A stretch of DNA of 7,459 nt, from the NCBI GenBank assembly GCA_038230415.1, contig JBBRNH010000140.1, positions 1 to 7,459 of the forward strand. Direction: 5' to 3'. Origin of the DNA: JBBRNH01 sp038230415. GTDB taxonomy: Bacteria > Bacteroidota > Bacteroidia > Cytophagales > Spirosomataceae. The position numbers and the translations under genes are program-made. Under the pieces are notes generated by a model, which saw only the letters and a list, made by a program, of their open reading frames with translations, was not told the origin of the DNA and did not search any database. Below, in pieces: positions 1 to 6,150 of the stretch; positions within the stretch are counted from its first letter, which is position 1; every line of letters begins with the position of its first letter.

Positions 1-1582
1 GGGCGTGGTGGGTAGTTTGTATGGCATGGTAAGCTGGAACATCAACCCCGAATTTTACAGCCGCGAACTCGCTCAGTTTCTGCCACACCTCAACACCGTT
101 GAAAAACAGCTAAAAGTGGTGGTAAATCTGCTTCACGCGCTGGGCCGGACGGTGGGCATGGACGTGATTCCGCACACCGACCGTTTTTCGGAAATGGTGC
201 TTACTCACCCGGCTTTATTCGAATGGGTTCGGCAGGATAACGGGCGCATCGTTGACCAGTCGGCCAACGTCTATCGGCACGTTGAAGAAGCAATCTGGCA
301 GTTTTTGGTCTTTCACGGTGCCGCTGACGATACCGGGCGGGTGTTCACCAAAGCCATGCTGTTTGACCCGGCCAACCCGCTTCTCACCGAAGCGCAACGC
401 CACCGAATCTTGTTTGGCTGGCCGGGCGAGTTTAGCGGGCGGCTCGAACGGCGCATTGCCCTGATTCGGTTTTTGGTGCGGCAAGGCTTAGAAACCCTGC
501 CCATGACGATGGCCCCGCCGTATCGGGGGCTGCACATCAACGCCGAAAAATTCGTGGTTGACGACTACGGCCAACGCTGGTATGATTATGAATTTGACCA
601 GCCACAGGCCATGTCCCGCGTGTTTGGGCCGTTGGCGCGGTACAAATTTTATCACAGCCACGACGATAACCGCCACTGGCAACTTGATTTTGAGAATCCC
701 AACCGCCCGGCCTGGGACTACTTTAACCAACAGGTTTTGGGTTGCCAGCAAGCCTACAATTTCGATTTTATGCGGGGCGATATGGCCCACGTGCAGCCCC
801 GGCCCGACGGCGTTCCGGCAATCCCCGGTGATTTCTACGACCCCTTGAAGGCCGTGAAAAAATACGTTTGGGACAACGGCTGGCCGCATTTCGGGTTTTA
901 TGCCGAAACGTTTCTGGCCCCGCCCGACACGATGGGCTACGGCGACGAACCGGCCCACCTCGAAGCCATCGAAGCCGACGTAACCCTCGGCGATCTACAA
1001 TCCTGCGCCATCACCACCAAGACATTCCGGCAACGGCTTGGGGACTATGACAACTGGCTGAGAACCCGGCAGTTTGCGCCCTGTTTTACGGTGATGACCG
1101 CCGATAAAGACGATCCGCGTTTCGACGAATTTTATCAAACCGGCAACGTCTTCCGGTATTTCGTGGCCCTTTTCCTGACTGATATGCCGAGTTATATCGG
1201 GCTGGGGTTTGAAGTCAGGAACCGGCACGAAGAGCGCGGCCTGAACGAAGAATACACCAAACTGTACGTTTTTCAAATCCGCGACGACGCGCAAACCGAT
1301 AAGGTCACGCACAGCCCGTTTGTTTGGGGCCACAACGCCGAACAGTTTGCCGCCATTGGCAGAATCAGGGCGTTGGCTGAACGACTCTGGCCCGAAATTG
1401 CCGGGCAAGCCAGCACCTGGGTTGTGCCGCCAACACCCGACAGCGACGTAATTTCCTGGACAGTAGGCCGGTATCAATTTTCGGCCAGCCTGACCGGGGG
1501 TTTACCCGAACCCGAAACGATAGTGAACGTGTTGTTTGACGAAAGCGGTTGCCGGGTGTGGCACGTAACAAACAAACCATGA
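1..1582 (+). CDS. GH13-like (alpha-amylase superfamily) glycoside hydrolase, 5'-truncated by window edge
   Basis: Likely retaining glycosidase or transglycosidase of the alpha-amylase TIM-barrel superfamily; substrate not determinable. The frame is open to the window edge, so the GTG at 5 is probably internal and the first barrel strand is missing. Numbering from that GTG, I see a region I-like stretch GMDVIPHTDRF (51-61), a region II-like FDFMRGDMAHV (253-263; R257, putative nucleophile D259), a region III-like FYAETFLAP (298-306; putative acid/base E301), and a region IV-like TADKDDPRF (365-373; putative stabiliser D369). A C-terminal beta-domain-like segment follows from about 470. Region IV normally reads NHDE; here the His position is Lys, and region I is also atypical. 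No signal peptide can be judged. The stop overlaps the next gene's ATG (ATGA), so the two are probably translationally coupled. Superfamily fairly sure; activity unknown. Confidence 0.75.
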   Translation, partial: GVVGSLYGMVSWNINPEFYSRELAQFLPHLNTVEKQLKVVVNLLHALGRTVGMDVIPHTDRFSEMVLTHPALFEWVRQDNGRIVDQSANVYRHVEEAIWQFLVFHGAADDTGRVFTKAMLFDPANPLLTEAQRHRILFGWPGEFSGRLERRIALIRFLVRQGLETLPMTMAPPYRGLHINAEKFVVDDYGQRWYDYEFDQPQAMSRVFGPLARYKFYHSHDDNRHWQLDFENPNRPAWDYFNQQVLGCQQAYNFDFMRGDMAHVQPRPDGVPAIPGDFYDPLKAVKKYVWDNGWPHFGFYAETFLAPPDTMGYGDEPAHLEAIEADVTLGDLQSCAITTKTFRQRLGDYDNWLRTRQFAPCFTVMTADKDDPRFDEFYQTGNVFRYFVALFLTDMPSYIGLGFEVRNRHEERGLNEEYTKLYVFQIRDDAQTDKVTHSPFVWGHNAEQFAAIGRIRALAERLWPEIAGQASTWVVPPTPDSDVISWTVGRYQFSASLTGGLPEPETIVNVLFDESGCRVWHVTNKP

Positions 1583-2151
1583 TTCTTATCGAAAATACCT
1601 GCATCAGCGATGACGTGGCCGAGCAGTTTTTTGTCTGTGACCTCGACAAATGCAAGGGTGCTTGCTGCGTTGAAGGCGACCTCGGCGCACCCCTTGACTT
1701 GGATGAACTTCCGATTCTGAACCGGATTTATGCCGACGTAAAACCCTATCTGTCAGAGGCCGGCATCAAGGCCATTGACGAACAAGGCTTGTATGAGCAG
1801 GACGTTGACGGCGACTATGTGACCACAACTGTTGGCGGAAAGGAATGCGTTTTTGCCGTCTGGGACGAACGTGGCATCCTGAAATGCGGCATCGAAGCGG
1901 CCTACAATGATGGAAAAACCGACTGGAAGAAACCCCTCTCGTGCCACCTGTATCCCATTCGCGTCACGAAATATGAGCAGTATCACGCCCTGAATTACGA
2001 CCGTTGGAATATCTGTAGCCCCGCTTGTGGGCTCGGCAAAAAGTTGGGCGTTCCGGTTTATAAGTTCCTGAAAGAACCGCTCATCCGGGCCTACGGCGAA
2101 GCGTGGTATGGCGAGCTGGAGGAGGAAATAGCCGGGTCGAATGAAAAGTGA
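1579..2151 (+). CDS. DUF3109 family cysteine-rich protein
   Basis: Protein of 190 residues using the ATG at 1579. This start is preferred over an upstream in-frame ATG at 1549 because it overlaps the preceding stop as ATGA and because the family begins with a short Ile/Leu-rich strand, as in MILIENTCISDD. The characteristic cluster is C20-x4-C25-x3-C29-C30, in the phrase CDLDKCKGACCVEGD. Further cysteines are C90, C103, C122 (in LSCHLYPIRV), C146 and C150. Such spacing suggests metal binding, and related YkgJ-type proteins are annotated as putative zinc- or iron-chelating, but the biochemical role of DUF3109 is not established. No signal peptide or membrane segment is visible, so it is probably cytoplasmic. 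It sits in an operon with overlaps on both sides. Family assignment is confident; function is unknown. Confidence 0.88.
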   Translation: MILIENTCISDDVAEQFFVCDLDKCKGACCVEGDLGAPLDLDELPILNRIYADVKPYLSEAGIKAIDEQGLYEQDVDGDYVTTTVGGKECVFAVWDERGILKCGIEAAYNDGKTDWKKPLSCHLYPIRVTKYEQYHALNYDRWNICSPACGLGKKLGVPVYKFLKEPLIRAYGEAWYGELEEEIAGSNEK

Positions 2152-2470
2152 TTATTTCGAGGCCGTTTATGATGTCGTTCGGTTGGTGCCGTCGGGCCGC
2201 GTTACGACCTACGGAGCCATTGCCCGCTATTTGAGCCTGCGGGCCGGAGCCAGAATGGTGGGCTGGGCCATGAATGGCTGTCACAATCGGCCAGATGTTC
2301 CGGCGCACCGCGTAGTGAATCGCGTTGGGGTGTTATCGGGCAAGCATTTCTTTGGCGAACCCGCCGTGATGCAGCAACTTCTCGAAGCCGAGGGCGTGGC
2401 CGTTGAAAACGATACCGTTGTGGAGTTCGCCCGATTGCTCTGGAATCCAGAAGAAGAGTTAGCCCTGTAA
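2141..2470 (+). CDS. Alkyltransferase-like protein (ATL; MGMT DNA-binding-domain homologue lacking the acceptor Cys)
   Basis: A 109-residue protein matching the C-terminal DNA-binding domain of O6-alkylguanine-DNA alkyltransferases. Visible hallmarks are SGRVTTYGAIA (18-28) with the nucleotide-flipping-type Tyr24, ARMVGWAMNG (37-46) with an arginine-finger candidate R38 in the recognition helix, and PAHRVVNRVG (54-63). In true alkyltransferases the last motif is PCHRV with the acceptor cysteine; here that position is Ala55, so alkyl transfer by the classical mechanism is not possible. By analogy with known ATL proteins, it probably binds O6-alkylguanine lesions and flags them for nucleotide excision repair (inferred). 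The start overlaps the DUF3109 stop by 11 nt in another frame, implying coupled translation. Cytoplasmic. No N-terminal methyltransferase domain is present, and the length is normal for an ATL. Confidence 0.9.
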   Translation: MKSDYFEAVYDVVRLVPSGRVTTYGAIARYLSLRAGARMVGWAMNGCHNRPDVPAHRVVNRVGVLSGKHFFGEPAVMQQLLEAEGVAVENDTVVEFARLLWNPEEELAL

Positions 2471-2542
2471 GAAGCTTTACCCCCAGAAATGACAACACAC
2501 GAGAGCAGCAATTCATAAATTTATACAGTATTATGGTCTCCG

Positions 2543-2572
2543 TCTCCGGCTTATGAACGCACAGGCCGGGGG
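2543..2572 (+). terminator. GC-rich hairpin downstream of the hydrolase-DUF3109-ATL operon, possible terminator
   Basis: Positions 2543-2552 can pair with 2563-2572 (core CCGGC/GCCGG, extended with G-U wobbles to about ten pairs) around a ten-base loop. It lies 73 nt after the ATL stop. No T-tract follows directly, so it is not a classical Rho-independent terminator; it could instead protect an mRNA 3' end. Confidence 0.3.
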
Positions 2573-2620
2573 AACACTATGATTTTGTAGCAAAACAGGA
2601 AAATAAGAAAGCGAGTCCGG

Positions 2621-2650
2621 TTGTTTTCTGGTTAAACGAATGTTGGTTTG
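2621..2650 (+). promoter_or_regulatory. Weak Bacteroidota-type promoter candidate for the lipoprotein-protease pair
   Basis: A TTG at 2621-2623 and TTGGTTTG at 2643-2650 are spaced by 19 nt, resembling the Bacteroidota -33 and -7 (TAnnTTTG) elements with one mismatch in the -7 box. The box lies 44 nt before the ATG at 2695. Another one-mismatch box (TGATTTTG, 2580-2587) also exists, so this assignment is tentative. Confidence 0.25.
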
Positions 2651-2662
2651 CCGAATCAAACC
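2645..2662. repeat. Small perfect inverted repeat upstream of the lipoprotein gene
   Basis: GGTTTG at 2645-2650 and CAAACC at 2657-2662 form a perfect 6-bp dyad separated by six bases. It overlaps the candidate -7 box, so it could be an operator half-site pair or a small leader hairpin. A dyad of this size can arise by chance. Confidence 0.3.
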
Positions 2663-2694
2663 TGAAAAATGGCCCCAAAAGCCCCTTGTTTACC

Positions 2695-3315
2695 ATGAAA
2701 AAAATTATTGCTATCCTTTTTGTCGGCCTGGTGTTTAGCCAGTGCGCCGTGAACCGTCAGGTTCAGGAGGCCAAAGCCCTCGGCGATTGCCGATACGCCA
2801 TTGCCTCTGCCGACAGCGTGTATCTGGGCGGTACGGATATTCGGGAGTTTCAGAAAATTCAGAAAATCGAAGACATTAACCCGCTTCGGTATCCACGTTT
2901 AGCTGCCGGTTTGCTCACCCGCAACATTCCGCTCGATGCCCGGATAAATTTAGAAATCACCAATCCGACCAATAAAAATGCGGCTATCAACCAGTTAGAA
3001 TACAAAATTTTGCTGGCCGGGCAGGAGTTGTTTACCGGGTTTCTGAATCAGCGCATTGCCGTAGCCGCCGGTGGGGGCAAAACCCGCGTACCCGTCCGCA
3101 TCAATGCCAATGCCTACCAACTTTTTACCGACCCTAAAACCCGCGATGCCTTCGCGCAGCTTGTGAGCAACTTTGCCGGGTCGAGCAGTGCGAAAGCATC
3201 GAAAGTAATCATCAAGATCAAACCGACGCTCTCGCTGGGTAACAAAGCCGTGAATTACCCCGGTTACATCACCATTGAGCAGGAGGTTACGAATAAGATT
3301 CTGACGGGGCAATAG
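2695..3315 (+). CDS. Putative lipoprotein with LEA type 2-like domain
   Basis: A 206-residue protein from the ATG at 2695; an in-frame TTG nine bases upstream is less likely because the ATG gives a clean signal peptide beginning MKK. Residues 4-14 are a short hydrophobic segment followed by FSQC, giving a lipobox-like signal-peptidase II site with Cys17 as the lipidated residue. Gln at -1 is unusual but tolerated in Bacteroidota-like lipoproteins. Residues about 80-140 (RINLEITNPTNKNAAINQL, then GQELFTG and a Gly-rich turn with RVPVRIN) resemble the beta-sandwich LEA-2/WHy fold, known from desiccation-related proteins; bacterial members have no settled function. Likely anchored in the envelope and facing the periplasm or surface. 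It lies 42 bp before the protease gene in the same direction, so co-transcription is likely. Confidence 0.7.
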   Translation: MKKIIAILFVGLVFSQCAVNRQVQEAKALGDCRYAIASADSVYLGGTDIREFQKIQKIEDINPLRYPRLAAGLLTRNIPLDARINLEITNPTNKNAAINQLEYKILLAGQELFTGFLNQRIAVAAGGGKTRVPVRINANAYQLFTDPKTRDAFAQLVSNFAGSSSAKASKVIIKIKPTLSLGNKAVNYPGYITIEQEVTNKILTGQ

Positions 3316-3357
3316 GGTGGGGGTTTCGGCCTAAACCAGAACGTTGTAGCTTGCATC

Positions 3358-4938
3358 ATGAACAAGCTTGCGTTTTGGCTCTGGTTGTTGCCCGTAGCCG
3401 TACTGGGGCAACCGAATCACAGCCCCAAATACTGGATTTTTTTTACCGATAAGCCCGCCGGTGTCGTTCCCTGCGGCAATGCGGCTGCCACTGTCAATGA
3501 CGAAACTGACCTGCCGGTATCGTCCGTTTATCAGCGAGAATTGCAGCAAACCGGCGTTCACATTCAGGCCCGGTCGCGGTGGTTCAATGCAGTGTCGGCC
3601 CGGCTCACCAATGAACAACGGTCGCAGGTTGCCAAACTGCCGTTTGTGCTTGATGTTCAGGCCATTGAGCCGGGAATTATTATTACCTCAGCTTCTGCTG
3701 GCCGGGCCAAATCCATTGCCCCTGATTTAATCGGAACACTGAACCATCAGGGGCAAACGATGGCTCCCAAACTTGCGCCGGTGCTGAACCAGATTCAGGC
3801 CGACACCTTTGCTAAGGCCGGGCTAACGGGCCGGTTTGTGACCATTGGCGTGATTGATGCCGGGTTTTTCGGGGCCGATTCGTCCAACGCGCTGAAACCC
3901 GTTTTTGGCCGGGGCGGTGTCCGGGCCGTGCGGGACTATGTGAACCAACCCCGCTTTGCCACTGATTTGCTGCACACGCTCGAAACCACCGCCGACTTTC
4001 ACGGAACCGAAGTGCTGTCGGCCATTGCCGGTTTTGATCCCTACACTAACCGGCAATATGGCCTTGCCACCGATGCCACGTTTTATCTGGCCCGCACCGA
4101 TGCCGGTAATCGTGAGTTTCGGGGCGAAGAAGACAACTGGGTAGCTGCCTTAGAGTGGTTAGACAGTCTCGGCGTTCGGCTCGTGAATACGTCATTAGGC
4201 TATGCCAAAGGCTTTTCTAACCCCAAAGAAAATTACCAGCCCGCCCAGATGGACGGCCACACGAGCCTGATTAGCCGGGCCGCGCAGCTCGCTTCCGACA
4301 AAAAGGGGATGCTGATTATCGTCTCGGCGGGCAACGAAGGCGACGACCGTTCGTGGCGCATCATCAGCACCCCCGCCGATGCACAGGGCGTTTTGGCAAT
4401 CGGAGCCACCAATAACCGGCTCTGGAACCGCATCGGATACAGCAGTATCGGGCCGGAGCCGTTGCCGTATCTCAAACCGAATGTGTCGTGTTTTTCGCTG
4501 TATGGCACGTCTTTATCGGCCCCCGTGATTACGGGTTTTGCGGCCTGTCTGATGCAGGCCCGCCCCGATTTAACCAACAAGCAACTGATGGACGTTATCG
4601 AGAAATCGTCGCACCTATATCCGTTTGGCAATAATTACGTGGGCTACGGGGTGCCGCAGGCATCGCGGGCGTTGGCCCTGCTCAAAAACTACCCTGCCGA
4701 TAGCCTACGCCTGCCCGAAACCGCCCGGCAACTGTCGGCGCGCGGAAAAATGCTGGTTCTGCCCGTTGCCACAACCGACAAAGTGGTGTCGGTTTTCCAT
4801 AAAAAAGACGCAACCCACGTGCTGCAACAAGTTGATTTAAAGGTTATTAATGGTAAAATTACGCTGAAACGGCAACCCGGCGAACAACGCACCACCGTTG
4901 ATCTGAAGCAGGCCGTAATCGAAGTTATTTGGGAATGA
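3358..4938 (+). CDS. Secreted S8 family (subtilisin-like) serine peptidase
   Basis: A 526-residue secreted endopeptidase. An N-terminal signal peptide (LAFWLWLLPVAVLG, about 4-17) likely ends before QPN. Residues about 24-105 form a short pro-region of the type seen in many Bacteroidota subtilases (KYWIFFTDK, then FNAVSARLTNEQ and LPFVLDVQAIEP), presumably a chaperone/inhibitor. The catalytic core shows Asp167 in IGVIDAGF, His215 in FHGTEVLSAIAG, oxyanion Asn326 in VSAGNEGDD, and Ser385 in YGTSLSAPV, so the triad is complete. Residues about 450-526 form a small C-terminal beta-rich extension ending in VIEVIWE; I see no convincing type IX secretion sorting domain, so it may stay in the periplasm or leave by another route. 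Downstream of the LEA-2-like lipoprotein by 42 bp. Its stop is 7 nt from that of the convergent radical SAM gene. Substrate unknown. Confidence 0.92.
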   Translation: MNKLAFWLWLLPVAVLGQPNHSPKYWIFFTDKPAGVVPCGNAAATVNDETDLPVSSVYQRELQQTGVHIQARSRWFNAVSARLTNEQRSQVAKLPFVLDVQAIEPGIIITSASAGRAKSIAPDLIGTLNHQGQTMAPKLAPVLNQIQADTFAKAGLTGRFVTIGVIDAGFFGADSSNALKPVFGRGGVRAVRDYVNQPRFATDLLHTLETTADFHGTEVLSAIAGFDPYTNRQYGLATDATFYLARTDAGNREFRGEEDNWVAALEWLDSLGVRLVNTSLGYAKGFSNPKENYQPAQMDGHTSLISRAAQLASDKKGMLIIVSAGNEGDDRSWRIISTPADAQGVLAIGATNNRLWNRIGYSSIGPEPLPYLKPNVSCFSLYGTSLSAPVITGFAACLMQARPDLTNKQLMDVIEKSSHLYPFGNNYVGYGVPQASRALALLKNYPADSLRLPETARQLSARGKMLVLPVATTDKVVSVFHKKDATHVLQQVDLKVINGKITLKRQPGEQRTTVDLKQAVIEVIWE

Positions 4939-4945
4939 CTGCTAT

Positions 4946-5971
4946 TTATGCCCAAACTTGAGTGCCTTCGGTGCAGTTTTTGCACATCTCGATCTCGGAG
5001 CGCGAGCGGAGCAAAGTTTGCCTGAACGCCTGATAGTCAGCCCCTTGCCAGAGATCAGCGAAGGTCTGGGTTTGCAGATCACCGAGCCGGTGGTGTGCAT
5101 CTTTGTCGAAACAGCACGGCACCACCAAGCCGTCCCAGGTGATAACGCAGGAGTGCCACATTTTCCAGCAATGGTCGCCGAAGCCATTTTTGATGCGGTA
5201 GGTTCCGTCGGGTTGCCCCGCGTAGCGGCTATACTGGTCGAGCGTTGGGATGAGGTCGTTGCCGTGTTCGTAGTCGTAAATCTGGGCGGTTTTCAGGCCC
5301 ACTTCATCAACGCCCAATTCGCGGGCCAACTGGTTCACCTCGGCAATCTGATGCTGGTTGGGCCGCACCACCAAAAACTGAAACACCACGTGCGGTGTCC
5401 GGGATTTCAGGGCTTTTTTCCACTTGATAACGTTACGGGTTCCCTCCAAAACTTTCTCTAATTTCCCGCCAACCCGGTACTGTTCATACACAGATTGCGT
5501 GGTGCCGTCAATGCTGATAATGAGCCGGTCAAGGCCTGATTCAACGGTTTTTCGAGCGTTGGCATCGGTCAGATAATGGGCGTTGGTGCTGGTGGCGGTG
5601 TAGATATTCCGGTCGGTGGCGTACTGCACGAGTTCCAGAAATTGCGGGTGTAGATACGGTTCGCCCTGAAAATAAAAAATCAGGTACAGCAGCGATTCGT
5701 GCAGTTCGTCGATGGTGCGTTTGTAGAGTGCCTCGCCGAGCATCCCCGTTGGCCGCGAAAACGACCGCAGACCGCTCGGACATTCGGGGCAGCGCAGGTT
5801 GCAACTCGTGGTCGGCTCAAACGAAATGGACATCGGCAGGCCCCGGTGCAGGTCGGCGCGGCCCGTTTGTTTGGCGCGGTAGTAGCTGCTAACTACGCGC
5901 AGGGCGTTGGCAACGCGCTTGGGCGTGAGTTTACCGGCAAAATTGAGACCGTCGAGGATGTTGCGATTCAT
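4946..5971 (-). CDS. Radical SAM protein with SPASM domain
   Basis: A 341-residue iron-sulfur enzyme. The radical SAM cluster motif is C57-x3-C61-x2-C64 (TTSCNLRCPECPSG), binding the [4Fe-4S] cluster that cleaves S-adenosylmethionine. FQGEPYLHP (101-109) corresponds to the SAM-contacting GGEP-like motif, and LIISIDG (150-156) is a later barrel strand. The C-terminal SPASM-type region carries C268, C275, C286-C287, C330 and C333 (e.g. VVPCCFDKD, CKNCTEG), expected to bind auxiliary clusters. SPASM proteins often modify peptides or proteins, but no precursor-peptide gene is visible nearby, so the substrate is unknown. An alternative start at Met47 (5833) would still retain the core, but the full-length start fits the promoter box directly upstream. 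Cytoplasmic; transcribed alone in this window, divergent from the DUF418 gene. Confidence 0.9.
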   Translation of the reverse strand: MNRNILDGLNFAGKLTPKRVANALRVVSSYYRAKQTGRADLHRGLPMSISFEPTTSCNLRCPECPSGLRSFSRPTGMLGEALYKRTIDELHESLLYLIFYFQGEPYLHPQFLELVQYATDRNIYTATSTNAHYLTDANARKTVESGLDRLIISIDGTTQSVYEQYRVGGKLEKVLEGTRNVIKWKKALKSRTPHVVFQFLVVRPNQHQIAEVNQLARELGVDEVGLKTAQIYDYEHGNDLIPTLDQYSRYAGQPDGTYRIKNGFGDHCWKMWHSCVITWDGLVVPCCFDKDAHHRLGDLQTQTFADLWQGADYQAFRQTLLRSRSEIEMCKNCTEGTQVWA

Positions 5972-5976
5972 GCAAA

Positions 5977-5984
5977 CAAAGATA
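5977..5984 (-). promoter_or_regulatory. Bacteroidota -7 box (TATCTTTG) for the radical SAM gene
   Basis: On the minus strand TATCTTTG is an exact match to TAnnTTTG and ends five bases before the ATG at 5971. Transcription would start at or next to the start codon, giving a leaderless or near-leaderless mRNA. No TTG-type -33 element is seen at the expected spacing, so confidence is moderate. Confidence 0.4.
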
Positions 5985-6096
5985 CGGCCCGAACTGCGGG
6001 ATGTGATGCCCGTTGTAAAAACCCGATTGGGTGGGTTGGTTTAGCCCGGCGATTTTGCCGTTCATCCTGAAATTAACCTACTTTAACAGGCGATAC

Positions 6097-6127
6097 TTTG
6101 CATAGCATACTACCCAGATTACCTTCG
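6097..6127 (+). promoter_or_regulatory. Bacteroidota-type promoter for the DUF418 gene
   Basis: TTTG at 6097-6100, exactly 19 nt of spacer, then TACCTTCG at 6120-6127 fits the -33/-7 pattern, with C for T in the third-last-to-last TTTG block. The -7 box ends 23 nt before the ATG at 6151, predicting a 5' leader of roughly 17 nt. No Shine-Dalgarno is seen in that leader, which is usual for the phylum. Confidence 0.45.
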
Positions 6128-6150
6128 CGCTTCCTAAATAACTACCACCA

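Noticed and set aside
488..958. Long minus-strand open frame (156 aa) inside the hydrolase gene
   Set aside because: It is antisense to a clearly conserved coding region, has no recognisable motif, and reflects GC-rich codon use of the real gene.
2118..2126. GGAGGAGGA run upstream of the ATL start as a Shine-Dalgarno site
   Set aside because: It is 14 nt from the ATG, encodes Glu codons of the DUF3109 protein, and the phylum rarely relies on such sites; coincidence is more likely.
2515..2524. Perfect AT palindrome ATAAATTTAT
   Set aside because: Low-complexity 10-bp palindrome expected by chance in AT-rich intergenic DNA; no paired site or promoter overlaps it.
2471..2694. Small peptide genes in the intergenic gap
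   Set aside because: The available ATG frames end within about ten codons (e.g. the one at 2489), with no ribosome-binding or conservation evidence.
4958..5461. Plus-strand open frame of 167 aa opposite the radical SAM gene
   Set aside because: Mirror of the SPASM-encoding region; the minus-strand protein carries all the cysteine motifs, so this is a shadow.
6047..6060. CGGC/GCCG mini-hairpin between the divergent genes
   Set aside because: Only four base pairs with a six-base loop and no T-tract; too weak to call a terminator or an operator.
4946..6150. RiPP (modified peptide) cluster built around the radical SAM/SPASM enzyme
   Set aside because: No small precursor-like frame, leader-binding protein or exporter is visible next to it; the neighbours are a protease gene on the other strand and a DUF418 membrane protein. 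The convergent protease alone is not sufficient support.
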